Positions 40,674-53,859 of a DNA stretch of 64,000 nt are shown one piece after another (positions within the stretch are counted from its first letter, which is position 1; each line of letters begins with the position of its first letter). A model generated the notes under the pieces. The model was not told where the DNA came from. It ran no database searches and saw only the letters and a program-made list of their open reading frames with translations. Made by a program: the position numbers and the translations under genes. The DNA is from Stercorarius parasiticus. Its lineage: Eukaryota > Chordata > Aves > Charadriiformes > Stercorariidae. The stretch covers positions 372,001-436,000 of the forward strand of contig VWZL01002824.1 in NCBI GenBank assembly GCA_013396915.1, given 5' to 3'.

Positions 40674-43541
40674 TTTAGTCCCCTATATTCTCCAGGGGTA
40701 TAAGATCAATTTATCATTTTTCATATCCAGATGGTAAGTAAATAAACAGTTTCACCATTGGGCTTGCTATCCAAAATATTCCTAGAGGAATATAAATGAA
40801 TGCATCATTTACAGTGGCCAGATGGCAATTCAGAAGGCAATTCCATGTTCTAGTCATTATACAGCTTCTTCTATATTACATAAACCTATTCTGGCTTATT
40901 TTGGTTCTGCATCAGAAGATTAGAAGTGTGAATGTGAGGATTTACTCATCGTTTTGGAGTACTTGAACCAGTGTTCAAGTATGGCGTTTCTAGAACAAGC
41001 AATATTGATGTTTCAGTAAATATTTGCCTGAGAAACTGAGAAACTTCATGACAGGAGAACTGTTTAGTGGCAGATAAATTTGCATCAGAACACATTTCAA
41101 CAATTTAAATTAATGGAAAATGTACCTTTTTTCTTAATATTTATTTATCTTCATATCTACCTGTAAAACTGATAATCTGTTCAAGTATTGCATTTACCTA
41201 AAATCACCGTGGTTCCCATTTTTATCAAATTTCTATTGTTAACAATTATTATAGATATTTCATAGGAAATATGTCAAAAGATCAGCACATCTATCATGCA
41301 CGCTATTCACTTAGGAAGTCTCTGTGTCTTGATCCTACAGGTGACTATTTATGCTGCCTATTGTTTTAGTGAAAAAGAGCTTTTACGGATAATTGTTTTT
41401 AGAAGCTCTAAGAATATATCCTTTCTCAACTGTCTATAAAGATGTTAGATTGTTGTGACATATGAAATAGAAGATTTAATTAGAGAGTTGTTATCAACTG
41501 GCTAATTTCACTTAAGTATTTCAACCTGAACATAAAGAGATATATTAAGATTCAGATAAGAGGCTGCTGTTCTTGGGCTTTCACATCTGAGACTTCTTAA
41601 GAGAAAATTGCTTCTTCTGACCTGAAAATATTCAGCTACTATGAGAATGGCTAGTAATGCTTTTTTTTTATGTTTTATGCAATAAAAACACGTTAGAACT
41701 CATTGTAAAAATTAAATAGGGGGTTACAAGGTACTTGGAGCTCAAAGCCATGATAAATAGGAAGAGTGTGGGATTTTTAAAGTAACCATTTAATGACAAA
41801 TTTGACTGAATATCTGGAGAACTACACAAAAAATCTGAAGCAATTTAACTTAAATCAACGGCTATTTACTATGATTTGCTTGTTTTCTGGGGACCGAGAA
41901 GATGGTCCTGAGGTAAGTACTTGAGAAAATCATATGCGTCTCTCAAAGGGAAAATGATACACACAGCTGTCTAATCACTTCCTACCTTGATTGTGGTCTA
42001 CTTTCATGTGTATCAGAAGTAGTCAATATACAATAGAGGAGATTCGATCCTTTCTTGTAGCCAAGTTAATAAAAGTGCATGTGTAATATACAAAGGTTTA
42101 AACTGAAAAAGGATGTCATTTTTAAAGAAGTTTAAAAGAGAAAAAAATTAAAAATAAATTATATATAATTATTCTATGTGTATCTTTCAAAATGTCAGGC
42201 TCCTTACAAAAGTGCCAAAGGACACAAGTAGAATTTTTTAAGGTTTTGTTTTAAATACAGATTTGAAATCCATTTAGTAGCTTTTAAATTCTGTGATTCT
42301 CTTTTTATAATGTACCTTCTTACCTTTTCTGACTATACTCCATTTCTACCCACATAATTTCTAATTGTCTAAACCACAAGGCATATTCAAAGACGAGCCA
42401 TTTGTGTAAAGCAAAGTAAATATTTCAGATAATTACTACCTTTTTTTCCTCTCCCAACTACTTTCAAAAGCTGCACTTTCTTTAAAACTGTGGTAAAATT
42501 TATTTCTAGCCCAACAGCAGATTTAAGACTTAATGTATTACTTTCTTAAAATGTAGTAGTTAGCATTATTTTTTTCTATGAGATCTATGGAGTTACAGTA
42601 ATCGGATAAAATTCTATCCCTGATGAAGTCGATTGAAAAACTAAACTTTTTTGACTTAATTAGGGCCTGGGTTACATCCGTTAAGGAGGAAGGAAAAGGA
42701 AAGCTTCTTGCCTGATTTAAATTATACAGAAAATACTAACCAGAACAGTTCTAGACAATTTTAAATGTTTCTGAAATTATTTCCTCCTCCTCTAATTATG
42801 CATAGAATGTTTAGCTTAGGCAGCTAAATATTGGTGTGGTTCAGTCATGCACAATGTTTGTGTTGTAAAAGAAGCCACAAAGTTGTCTCTATATTTCAAT
42901 TGTTTAACACTCATTATAAAGAGTTAATGCAACCCTAAGTTCTGGATTTTAATAACTACATTTCATATTTGGTGGGGGACAGTGTGAAAGAAGTTCGCGA
43001 GTAGTAAAGTACTGAAAGAAATATCAGCATCTGCCTCATCTCATTTTGCATTCATAAGGAAAATTATGTACATCTTCCAAAGTCGATGGCTATTCTAGAA
43101 AACTTTTCCTATGTCACCACAGATTCTGCGGTTGAAATGTCATAGGAGCTGCAATCGCAGCTGAAGGGAAGCATTCCCTATGAATTGGTTGCGTTGTAAA
43201 CTTGACATGCATTTCTGACTTTAGAGTGCTTGTTTATGCAACAAGAAAACCATTTTATAATATTTGGGGAAAGGAGAACGGGTGTTGATATGTAATTGAT
43301 ATACTTTTATGATGATTGGTAATCCGTGTTATAGCTTGTCATGATCTGAGTGGTCAATACAAATTGGTGCTGATAAAATCTTAACATCACTCATATATTG
43401 TCTGTCCCTATATTAACATAGAGCAAAACCTGTTTTTATATTTTCATAGAAAATCTCTGAAGATAAGTTAATGTCAGAAAACCAATAACTGAATCTCTAT
43501 ATAATTAAGTATATACAATACTTAATCTTTTATTTTTATAG

Positions 43542-43706
43542 TGAACTTATCCTATCCAGCATTGATATTGATGCAACTGGAGACTGGGAGTGTCTAGTCA
43601 ACAATTCCTATGGAAATAGCACTAAACAAGTAGAAATAGTGGTACTTGAAACAGCTGCACCCTACTGCCCTGCAGAAAGAGTTATTAACAACAAGGGAGA
43701 TTTCAG
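43542..43706 (+). CDS. ADGRA2: ADGRA2-like exon: Ig domain end and Ig-HormR linker
   Basis: This 165-nt exon (phase 2 in and out) completes the Ig domain and enters the HormR domain. The frame shows [17 protein letters not shown], where W-E-C carries the second Ig cysteine, then QVEIVVLET and [28 protein letters not shown] and CPAER favour ADGRA2; ADGRA3 has NWGC, VDIVVLES and CPPER. NNS and NST are two potential N-glycosylation sites. The NNKGDFR block is notable: mammalian ADGRA2 has NNRGDFR, and that RGD has been described as a cryptic integrin site exposed by proteolysis; here it reads KGD, as in ADGRA3. Acceptor tatttttatag has a T-rich tract; donor is gtatga. Confidence 0.92.
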
Positions 43707-46700
43707 GTATGATTTTCTGGTTTTATATTCATATAGATACAGACCATATTCATGCTTACATGATACTTCAGAGTCAGTTACGAAGATGTTGCTTATTTTC
43801 CTTGTCATTTTTATGTAATATAGTAGGAAGGAGGAGCACTGTGTGATTTTTATGGGAAATGGCAGCTAGTGCTTCAAGAGCAGTAGTGGTTTGTGAAAGT
43901 CTTTCTTCTAATTTCTTAGTGTGAGATTATGGAAAAATTCAAAAGATGTAGGCTCTTTACAGCTAAATTAGAGAGGGTTCAAAATTGTTCTTGGTCTTTT
44001 CTAAATTACAGAATATGATAACACTGCTGTAAAGCATTAGAAAATTAAATCTTCAGTACTTTTCTAATCTGTTTCAGTTCTGCTGGTTTTGTTCAGCTGA
44101 GATTAGAGGTAACAAATAACATAAAAATGTTAGTAAAATATTTCACTGAAGAGAATCAAAATAGCAAGTAAAACTACTCGGTAAAAAAAAGAGGTGATCT
44201 TAAGGACAGACACAGTTCCACGAATATATCACAGGATTAGAAAACACATCCAACCTGCTATCTGAATCTTAGAGTCTGCACAGTTTTGTTGACTAAATGT
44301 AATTTTTGTTTCATCTTTACTTTTAACTACATGTGTTGGTGGGGCTTTTTAATTTTAATACCCATAAACTGAAAAAACAGTTAAGCATTCTGTAGAATTT
44401 GGTATTGTTTTCAGTTAGCTCTAAAATACTTCAATGATATGCATAAAGCTCTTAAAAGATAATTACCTGCTTGACAATAACAGTGATGTGTGATGGCTTT
44501 CCCATTGAGAAATCAAGAAGGTAATTTGTTACCAAGTGAATTATAATAAGAATTCAGCTTGAATAGTTAATGAAGAGAAAAGTAGATGAGAGAGGAAGCT
44601 TCTCTTGAACACCAGAACTTTCTGCAAATACTTCTGACCTGAAAGCTTCTCTTCATTTTTAAGTTACCTTTAAAACTTTTTCAAAGTCCTTTTACTACTA
44701 TTTCTTGTGTTTGAATAAAAATAAAGGAATGACTTAGAAAGGAATGAAGAAACCAACTCACATAATCTGTTTTCTGTTTACTACGAAGCTATTTTATTAC
44801 GTGTTAACCTCAGTTCCAGTAAGTATAACACATTTGCTGAATATATATTTATATGCATATTTAATCCCTATATATGGATTAAAATCCATTAGAGATCTTG
44901 ATAATCTCAGCTATAGATATTTTGTCATCACAAAAACTGTCATTGTGTTTTCTCATAGTGAATGTCAAATGTATTTTAATTAGATCTTTTAAAATATATA
45001 TATACACACTTCCTATCAGGTAACACATACTGAATCTTTTAGGTGACAACTTTATGAATTTCATGTTCTTGCCATAAAATGGCATTGTTTTCTTCATAAA
45101 TAAATATATATAAATTCTACAGACTGCATAAACTAACACCGGGGGCATTTTTGTCATTTTATATAAATCACAAGAACAGGAGTGCCCATTTCACTCTCTA
45201 TTGATCATCCTTCTAGAAATACATATAAATTTATTTTTAAAATGTATATCAAAAGGATGCTGAGTCCATAGGTTCTTTTGGCATTTATAGAGAATTTGGC
45301 ATTATAGAGAATTTATCAGCCTCAAACTCAGCATTAGTTCTTGAAATTGTTCCAAAGGTTTATCCTCAGAGATGCAGGTATCACACCAGGTATTTTTCTT
45401 AGAAAGTTTTTGAAGTTTTGGTAAAATAGCAAGTATGTAAGTAGGAAGAGTTGAACCACAAAAGCAAAGTTGGAAAGAACAGTTCTTTTATTGGGGGGGT
45501 GGCGGGGGGGAGGAAAAAAGCATCAGCTGGTTAGGGAAGTGTGGTTCTTTCAGTTGACCAGCCTAGGTGGTATTTATAATTGCACGACTGCAGTAAGAAT
45601 TAGGCACAGTGAGTCAGAATGAACTTTCCTTATGTCCTAAGATTTTTTCCCTATGATGGCCATATTTTGCTCATTATTTTGTTTTCCAGCACTCTGTAAG
45701 ATCATTCTGAAATACAGATGGTAACATTACTATGTCCTATCATTCCAATTCATAAAGGCCAGATTCTGCTACCTATGCTAATACTAGTTTCAGAATTGTC
45801 TCTTTAGTTTTACTTTTGAGGTGTGGCCCAATTGCATTAATGCAAATGTTTTACTAAAAATAATATTTCAGCCCAGAAGCAAAAGAAGAGTACACTATCA
45901 TACATACTTCAGTTTTTGTGAAGCTCCTTTCATGTTTCATTTTGCATCAACTGCTTTTACATCACAAAATGAATTATTCCTGTGACAGTTAGCTATGACA
46001 TACAAAAATATTTTTCTTCTTACCTTTTCTTTGTTTAAAATGAGGAAAACTTACATAGCCCAAAATCCATCAGTATATTGTGTGACAATGTCCAAATGGA
46101 TCTGCATTGTATAACTAAGAGGGGATAATACATGTGTTTGAGGAAAGGCTGACTGTCAAGGTGTGGCTTCGCTGGCAGGCAGAATATTTTTATGATTGGT
46201 TGGGTTCAGTCATCACATCAGTGCAATTAAAGTAAGAACCACATCGCTTCCAGACATGCTGACTTTCTGATGATATGCTTTTGCTTTTGTTTGATTTCTC
46301 CCAATTACCTGATCCTGCTATGTCCATACTAGCCTGGAAATGACAATGGATTTGGTACCAAAAGAAATAGAACCCAGTTGTGCCATTCTAGAGAATGCAG
46401 CAGATATACAGAAAGAGAGTATTGTATAATAGACCCATGAGCTAAATAGAACAATTCTGGCTGCTTTTGATTTATAGTTTGTTTTCAAAGCCTGTTTTGG
46501 AATCACAGTACATAAATCATGTGTATCTAAATAGTTAGTTTTTGAGGGCTAGCTCCTTCCTCCTCCATGAGACATAATCTCTGCTGAAATTTTGTTTATT
46601 GGTTTCTGACACATTCAGGTATTTTTGCTTTTTGGGATGCTGTGGCAGAGAAGGCTTTAGACTGTTGAGTCAAAATGCAAAGTAAAGATTGCCATGTACA

Positions 46701-47054
46701 TTTTGAGCATTTACCTTTTACAGCACTTAGTAATAGGTTGGGGTTTTTTTGCTTTATGGATTTACTCCTCTGCTTTGTGCAATCTGCAAAGATGAATGTA
46801 GGGAAAATGCCATCCGTATATTTTTCCTTAAAACCAAACACCTTACTGGAATTAATGCAGAAGTAATGTATGACCAGCCAGACTCGAACCTGTATAATTT
46901 TGACATTTTTCCAAGGAAACTAAGTAATTCATTATAGAGGTAAAATTTAAAATAGCCTTTTTTCTCATATATTCTGCATATTGTTGCTATATTGTAAGTT
47001 GTCTTTAAAAAAGAAGCTTCATGTTGTAATTTTTTATTATGCTGTTGTTCACAG
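43707..47054 (+). other. Intron between Ig and HormR exons
   Basis: About 3.3 kb, AT-rich, donor gtatga and acceptor gttcacag. It has TA-rich sequence near 44990-45010 and 45100-45115, a G-rich tract at 45494-45511, and a duplicated tatagagaattt phrase at about 45286-45312. No exon recognised. Open frames on both strands at 46596-47110 overlap the exon boundary and are shadows. Confidence 0.6.
45494..45511. repeat. G-rich tract
   Basis: Two runs of seven G separated by tggc. The run could in principle contribute to a G-rich structure, but only two long G-runs are present. Confidence 0.7.
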
Positions 47055-47253
47055 ATGGCCCAAAACTTTGGCTGGGATAACTGCTTACCACCCCTGTCTC
47101 CAGTATTCATTTAACTCCGTTGCCTTTCACAATGGCGCAGAAGAGTCTAAGGCATGGCGTAAATGTAATCGAACTGGACGTTGGGATGAAGAAAACTATT
47201 CTGAATGTCCTTATTCACAAGAAGTAACTCAAGTTCTTCATGCTTTTAGTCAG
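47055..47253 (+). CDS. ADGRA2: ADGRA2-like exon: hormone-receptor (HormR) domain
   Basis: This 199-nt exon (phase 2 in, phase 0 out) encodes most of the HormR domain. The first base completes an Arg codon; the frame continues WPKTLAGITAYHPCLQY, then KAWRKCNRTGRWDEENYSEC and VTQVLHAFSQ. Together with the Cys of CPAER in the preceding exon, three cysteines here (PCL, KCN, SEC) make the four-Cys HormR pattern, and C-x-x-x-G-x-W is its core. CLQY followed by F and S fits ADGRA2; ADGRA3 diverges here. NRT and NYS are potential N-glycosylation sites. Acceptor gttcacag, donor gtaacg. The upstream methionine of the longer open frame (46981) is intronic. Confidence 0.93.
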
Positions 47254-48590
47254 GTAACGTTATGAAATCCAGGGCTTCTTTTTTCTAGTACTGATTTTAT
47301 TGAACAGCTCTTAAGAAAATGTCTGTTCAGCCACAAGTTTGAGATAGCTTGACTTTTAACAAAATGTTTTACCTGAAAGACAATGTGTTTGGTAATTGAA
47401 GTTGTGCTAGGAGCAAGTGCACAGCATTTATTTTATTTTTTTTTTCTCTGGGTCCCTGGAGTCTAGATGGCCATTAGTACTGTTGGCAGGGTCATCAGTG
47501 CTTCACTTCAATTCTTCCTTTGTCTTCCCCTCATCCATTTTTGCCAGAAAGATGTTAATTTCACTTGAAGTCCCGTATCAGACTTTTGCCAGCTGAAGTG
47601 CCTTTCCTAATTGCCATTGTCCATAATATATTTAAAAGAGCTGCAGAAATGAAGCCTACTTTGGAATGCCTTTTTGATGCCTTCCAAAAAAGCATTGTTT
47701 AAATGGTTTCTTATGGATAAGTAAAAGGGAGAATGAGATAAAAAAGTAAATGGATAGAAATTAATGATAAAAAACAAGCATAACAGGGAACAGATGGCAC
47801 AGACCTGTAACTGCCATACTAACTTTTGCCACTTTCAGTTTCCTTGATCATTTCTTTCCAATCAGTAGTGCTAGATAACGTCATAGGAAGTTTATTTTCA
47901 GATGCGTTCATAATTATATAAGAATAATTACTATATAAACAGAGCCAGTAGAATTATAGGATAATAAAATAATTCTGTTTGGAAGGAAGGTCTCTAGAAT
48001 CCAGTCCGTTCTCCTGCTCAAAGTGAGGTAAGCAATGAGATTAGGCCAGTTTTCTTAGGGTTTAGCCACCCAGGTCTTCAAAAGCTCCGAGGACGGAGGC
48101 TGCACAACCTCTGGGGATAACCTGTTCAAATTCCTGACTATCCTCATGTCAGAAAAGATTTTCTTCATAATCAGTCTGAACTACCCTTCTTTCAACTTAC
48201 TACCATTGTCCCCTGTTCTCCCCCATGCACCACTGTATATATGAACCCCCACTGATACTGCTGTTGTCATGATGATCTAAAGATATAGGCAAGGCATGGT
48301 TAGTAACTTGGTATAATGTTTTATGAGGCCAGTTAGACAAAAGTAGACAAAAATCTTCAAAATTTGTTGGCCTATTGTGGTTGTGTCTTCAGATAAGAGC
48401 AATGAATTCTAAGACCTAATGCTGAAGATACATTCAAATGCCCCTGAAATGTATGTCCATGCTACTACTGATGCATATAACTCCATGTGAAATTATTGCA
48501 AGCATTATACAAATGGATGTGATCTCTAGTTTTTAAAAGAGAATGAAGCTTCCTGATTTATTACACCTAACAATTCTGATGTATTTTCAG
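47254..48590 (+). other. Intron between HormR and first GAIN exon
   Basis: About 1.3 kb, donor gtaacg, acceptor gtattttcag. It contains a minus-strand CR1 fragment (47950-48250). The rest is AT-rich with nothing recognised. Confidence 0.65.
47950..48250 (-). mobile_element. CR1 LINE 3' fragment
   Basis: Read on the plus strand this is the reverse complement of a CR1 3' end: ataattctgtttggaaggaa at the element's 3' terminus, a gaatccagtcc block, then ggctgcacaacctctgggga, cctgttcaaattcctgacta, a cagaaaagattttcttcata block, and a ccattgtcccctgttctccc block. The order is the standard one for avian CR1. It is 5'-truncated and moderately diverged. Confidence 0.88.
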
Positions 48591-48740
48591 ATGCACATAA
48601 ATTTGACAACCGTGCTTGAATTTTCCCGCCAGCTGACAGCCTACACAAGAGGTGCTTCCCACTTTGTGGATAAAATGGATGTAATATATTTGGCTTATAT
48701 AATGGAAAAGTTAATTGTCTTCGTGGATGAAGTTGAAGAT
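48591..48740 (+). CDS. ADGRA2: ADGRA2-like exon: GAIN domain, part 1
   Basis: A 150-nt exon with phase 0 at both ends encoding 50 residues of the helical GAIN subdomain A. Blocks are MHINLTTVLEFSRQLTAY, then FVDKMDVIYLAYIMEK and ending FVDEVED. The MDV-Y-A--I-K pattern and its distance from the HormR end match ADGRA2 and ADGRA3; the VD-x-x-E/K ending is closer to ADGRA2. NLT is a potential N-glycosylation site. Acceptor gtattttcag, donor gtaaga. The frame stays open past the donor to 48833, but those residues are not GAIN-like. The exon is symmetric, yet skipping it would remove core helices. Confidence 0.9.
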
Positions 48741-51700
48741 GTAAGATATCTTCTCTATGCTGAAAAAAAGTGTCACTTAGAAGCGAAGTCTTCACATATG
48801 TCCCTGTTCTTAATGTATGCAGGCACACACTGAAGAGTAGCTTCTAAAATTGATTGCTGGTATTCTGATTGCAAATGTTCTGCATATACTGTGATATGTT
48901 TCTTTATGCCAAAAAGGATAACTAAGCCATCTTACCTGACTGACAAAGGCATTGCTGATGAGGAATAGAAATTGGTTTTCAATAAGCCACTTTAATTTTA
49001 TTTTTCATTTTAATTTCTACCATGTCTAACATATTAGAATGAACTCAAGGTGCCTCTCCATCTGGACACTGGAGTTAGACATGCTGCTTTTGTTTCCTCC
49101 ACTTCATCAGGAGGTTTTCACTGAGTTTTGAAAGCACGTATCACTTCATGTAAAGCGAAAATAATGTGTCTTTAAGTACAACTTCCTACAGAAACCTTTA
49201 GCATAATATATGGTATTTTTAGAGGGAAATTTAATCGGTGAGTTATGCAAACCCTATGGGAAAAATAGGTTTTTATAGAGAACAGCAATGTTCATCATAG
49301 TTTTTACTGTTAATTTTCAGAGTAACTGCTTGCATAAAGATTTCATAACCTGTAATATTTGTACACATGATAGCTATAGTTAAAACATTTGTTTTCTTTT
49401 GGTTTGGCAATATTCATTCCATTCTGGCTCTGGGGACTGTAACAGTTAACATTTTAGTGCCAATTTGAGAAAGCCTGCAACTTCAATGTCATCGTTATAC
49501 GCCAGACCTAAAGTGTATTATTAAATGCTCTCCAAGAATCATGTTTCAAAGCTACAACTGTATTTCAGCTCAAAATTCTGATAAGATCTTGCTGCTTCCT
49601 GACAAAACAAAAATCTACCATCCAAAACAAACAGTTGGATTTTTCCATAAAGCCTCTTTGTTTTTCTAGTAGCTGATGCATTATCCATTAAAACTGAACA
49701 TCATCTCTAATCTTTTAATTGATTTCTTCCACCTTTCAAATATGTTTCAGTTTCTGGTTTTCAGTATTGAAGCATCTCCATCTCCACCACTTATCTCTAC
49801 ATCTCTTACTTCATAATCTCTTATTGTTTTCATAATTCAGAACATTTCTGCTAATTTGTCTCTGTGTCCTTCTATTTTGAACTTTGGACTTTTATCTCTC
49901 AGGATCACTAAGTAGGTTCCTCATTCATTGAGCTCTTTACTAACACCCATTTCCAAACTCTCACTCCTAAGGTACAAAAATACGTGTGAAACTGAAGTGT
50001 CAGTAGTTCCATACATGAAGCTGCACTTGTGTAATTATAAATAGGGTTGAACTTCATTTCATACAAGGCAACATATGAACAAAGGTGTATTAGTTTGGAA
50101 TTGACTAGCAGCTGAAACTACATTTATATAAAACCATTAGAAATTAATGAAAATACATACATAGAGGTTTTCTGTGACTTATCAAAATACTTTAAGAAGC
50201 ATTCTAACTAAACTAGTACAGTTTCTGTACATCTTCTCTGGGGCGTGCCTCTCCCAGTCAGCACAGGATTATTCATTTTTATACAAGTTAGTGCTACTTT
50301 GTCCCATCTGGTGGTTTAGCTCTCAAACAAGAGAGCTTTAACAGCTGCACTGGGGACATATTTGTAATACACTACAACTTTTTGCCAGGAAGATGTACAC
50401 ATATTAGCCTGATTTTTTGTATTTTAAATGCCATGCCTTTACTCTTCATTAATGCATTTAATTATAATATAAATTACTTCCTCTCCTTATTTCTCTCCTT
50501 TTGTGTATTTATAGACTATTGTTCTGCTCTCAGTTAGTTATTGCTTAGCTGATTAGTGTATGCTTTAATCTTTTCTCATAAAGCACTCCAGTCTCTTAAT
50601 ATGTTTTATTATTATTCATCATATCAATAACTCTGTCACATTGTCTAAAGCCATCTAGAAATTATGTTCTCACAAATAGACTGAATTTTTTAGGAACCGT
50701 CACATAAAATTTCACATATAGTCTCATTATTTCTGTGTCCCTTGCAATGCATGTGAAATGTCTGTATTTTTATTGAAAATGCAGAACTAACTTCATAACC
50801 TCAGTCATTCCTTAAACCTTTTTCACCATTGCTGAATTTCTTTTTTCCTTCCTACTAAATTATCTGTGTATTTTCCTTATTTTTTGTTTCTATTAGTTTG
50901 ACTTTTTAGCCTCTTGAACTTCTCTTGAGCTATATTTCTCTCAGTCATTTTTTCTCTTCCGTATACCTTTTTATTCAGGTTTATTTGCGACAACCTTGTA
51001 TATCTTTGGCATATTTTGCCTTCAAAAATAATGGTAATGTTAATTTTTCAATCTCAAATTAAGTTTTAGAATTTCAAAAAATAAATATTGTCATTTCAAT
51101 TTGAAATAATCACCAAAAAATATTCACGGTAGTGTTTCTCCTTTCTAAATGTAATATACTAATAAAAATTTGAAACACATAGTCATACCACAATCTGCAA
51201 AATGTCATCTGGCAAAACAAAGATTTATCACCTTGGGTTAGCCAAAAGATTGAATTAAAACACCCAAAACTATAGGCCTACACATTTCTGTATAGCCAAT
51301 GGGATGATACAGGTTATTGTCAGCACCTGAGTTATATCTCAAATTTACCTCACGATATTTGTAACAAAAATGTCTTTCAAATATATTTTCCGTCTTCCCT
51401 CCCCCCCAGAGGTCTTTCATTAAACACGAACAAGTTCTTTAGAGGGGCGTGGTCAATTTTAATTCATTTAAGAAAGAGTGTGATAATTCTGGGATTCTAT
51501 TTATCACCCAATGAGAGACTCAATTTTTGTGGTGTATCTCAAAGATAAGCTTTAAAATTGGGACTAAAGAAGCTTTTTCTGGAAGTCAGTTGCACTTTTC
51601 TTTTCTTGGTCTTTATTTTTCTGTCCATTTAACTTTCTTAGTAGAATCAAAACTGTCTTTGAATGATGGTTACTAAGAGAAATAAGGTGCCTGCCTTCAA

Positions 51701-51784
51701 TTGTACTCTTGTGTACTCTTTCCCAATTTTTGTGAGATTTGCAGATAATACCATTTTGGGGATTTTGGTTTTTTTCTCTTCCAG
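48741..51784 (+). other. Intron between GAIN exons 1 and 2
   Basis: About 3.0 kb, donor gtaaga, acceptor tctcttccag. AT-rich and pyrimidine-rich around 49650-49980 and 50810-50980. No exon, repeat family or RNA gene recognised. Confidence 0.6.
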
Positions 51785-51946
51785 ATTGGGGATGCTCTTA
51801 TTGAAATTGCCAGCAATATAATGTTGGTCGATGACCATGTGTTGTGGATGGCTCAAAAGGAAGACAAAGCCTGCACCAGGATTGTACGATGTGTGGAACA
51901 CATTGCAAGTCAAATACTGACCAGCAATATTCAAGTTATATCAAAG
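51785..51946 (+). CDS. ADGRA2: ADGRA2-like exon: GAIN domain, part 2
   Basis: A 162-nt phase 0-0 exon encoding 54 residues: IGDALIEIASNIMLVDD, then VLWMAQKEDKACTRIVRCVE and ending NIQVISK. ASN-ML-D--LW-AQ-E-KAC-RIV is the best conserved GAIN stretch of the subfamily; LVDD and EDKAC match ADGRA2 (ADGRA3 has LADE and EAKAC), while RCVEHIA is nearer ADGRA3 QCLQRIA. Acceptor is tctcttccag; donor gtattt is weaker than consensus. The length between this exon and its neighbours agrees with human ADGRA2 residue for residue as far as I can align by eye. Confidence 0.92.
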
Positions 51947-52517
51947 GTATTTCATAAAATTACAAAGCTTTTTGTACAAATATATTTTAAAAATGTCATT
52001 TTTCTTCACAATTTTTATACCCAACTAGCATACCCACAAGCAAGATTGTGTAAGCCAGATACACAGCACAGCCAATTTACATAGATTCTGTGGTGGTTTT
52101 TTTCTTCTGGATTCTATTTGGAAGACCAAAATATTTTTTGAGTATCACTGATGGTATTAAAAAGTGTTTTTTCTTGACTTCGATTTATTGTATTTATTCT
52201 TACAATAGGCTGTTTGCAACACTATCTAGTGTTCATACTACCCACTCAGTTTCTATTGTTTTCACTATTGTATATGGGTTTATTGTGGCAGGTCTAAGTT
52301 GAGTGAGTGAAATTTTTAATAAGAGAAAAGACAATATGCTCCCTTGTTGCCTGAAAATCTTTTGCCTTTCAGAGAGGATTCTAGACAATGTGGTTAAAGC
52401 ATTAAGAAAAATAAGTGTATCTTGTCATAAAGATTACTGGTTGGTGGTTAGTTTTAGATTTTTAGAAGCAAGCTGTGTGAAAAAATTGTTCTTATTTCTT
52501 GGCCTCCACCTACATGA

Positions 52518-52561
52518 ATTTGTCATTTAGATACTGAGGGGTTGTCATTTGGATACTGAGA
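52518..52561. repeat. 22-bp tandem duplication
   Basis: Two adjacent copies of tgtcattt-gatactgag followed by a divergent four-base end; probably a slippage event. Confidence 0.65.
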
Positions 52562-52788
52562 AACTGTCTTTTTGCCAGTTTCAACATCTAAGTAGCAGAA
52601 ATGCATCTAAATCAGAAGCTTGAAATTTATCCTTTTAGAATTTTTGATAAATATTTTGAAGGCTTACCACCCCTTGGGTTGGTTTGCTTGTTTGCTTGCT
52701 GATTTTGAACAACCTTTATTATTTTCTCAATTTTCCACTGCATTTATATGAAGACACTATTTAAAAGTGAATTCAGTGCTAGTTTCCA

Positions 52789-52803
52789 AAAAAAAAAAAA
52801 AAG
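52789..52803. repeat. Poly-A run
   Basis: A run of about 15 in intron, with no recognised retroposon upstream. Confidence 0.7.
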
Positions 52804-53859
52804 GAATTATAGGATGAGCCAAATAACATAATGGTCTTTGTTCCTCCACTGTATATTTTTAGAAAAGCAGTCTTTCAAACAAAGACAAAAATATATTGGA
52901 CTGTCTTCTAAAGGAAGTTTTTTATTTAATTCCTGTTTACATAAAAGAATGAAATTTGCTGAAAATATTTATTTGTTTATATTAAAAACACAGAGACAAT
53001 AATGTGCCTTTTAGAAGTTTTTTGCAATTTGACAGCTAGGGGGGCTCTGTTACTTTATACTTAAATTTCTTTTAAATGTCAAGTGCCAAAGGTAATTTTT
53101 TTCCCTGTCACTGCTCCACAAAGCTGTTGACATTACTGCAAACATTAATTCTGTGTACTCAGATGTAGATCTGTGTCACTAACTTTTTTGGCATGCTCTA
53201 TTTTTTTGCTTCTTATAGGTTTTTGTAGGAGAATTAGTTTACTGTTTAGTGCAATTTGTAAATAAACAAAGCTGTAGAGTTTTTCTGGTGTCATCTCACA
53301 CAATACCAAACACTTCTGTTCCTTTGGGAAGCCAGACAGCAAACTGTCTCACAGAAATTGCATCTGCTTTCTTTATTTTAAACAACAGCAAATAAAACCC
53401 ACAAAGCTTAGGTAGCCACTAGCTTATAATATGGTTCCTGAAAAAAAGGAACCACTAAAAACTGCATCAGTCGTATAACATATGCATGTCTGTGTTCCCT
53501 ATCCATTGAAAAGCTACTTGGGAGCCATGACTATTACTCTACATCATTTTTGGAAGACAAAAATGATTTTCCAATTCAATGAGATTGTGGAATGACTAAT
53601 TTCAAGGTCCGAAAAACACCAGGATGGATACCTTTGTTCAGACCTTCTTAAGTCTCCCTTGGAGTCAAATGGTGTACAAAACACGCCGCAGGAAAAACAG
53701 CCAGTAGCAACTTTCAAAAACTAGATAATTTCATATGTATATATAAAGTCTGTTTGATGTTTCATTCAATAATCATATAATGGTAAAACAAAGAAGACGT
53801 TATTCTGCTGTATGGTATTCAAAATCTTAGATAAGTCTTATAGACAACAGGTTCTTGTC

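Larger units (their letters stand above)
31121..43541 (+). other. Intron within the Ig domain
   Basis: About 12.4 kb, donor gtaacg and acceptor tatttttatag. Mostly unique AT-rich sequence. It includes an ATT run near 33101-33119, an imperfect 34-bp tandem duplication at 33144-33205 and a poly-T run at 40659-40673. I recognise no exon, RNA gene or clear transposon. Small open frames at 31685-31882, 34900-35112 (minus), 36464-36780 (minus) and 38508-38797 (both strands) have no family signature. Confidence 0.55.

Noticed and set aside
45494..45511. G-quadruplex candidate
   Set aside because: Only two long G-runs are present; four closely spaced runs are not clear.
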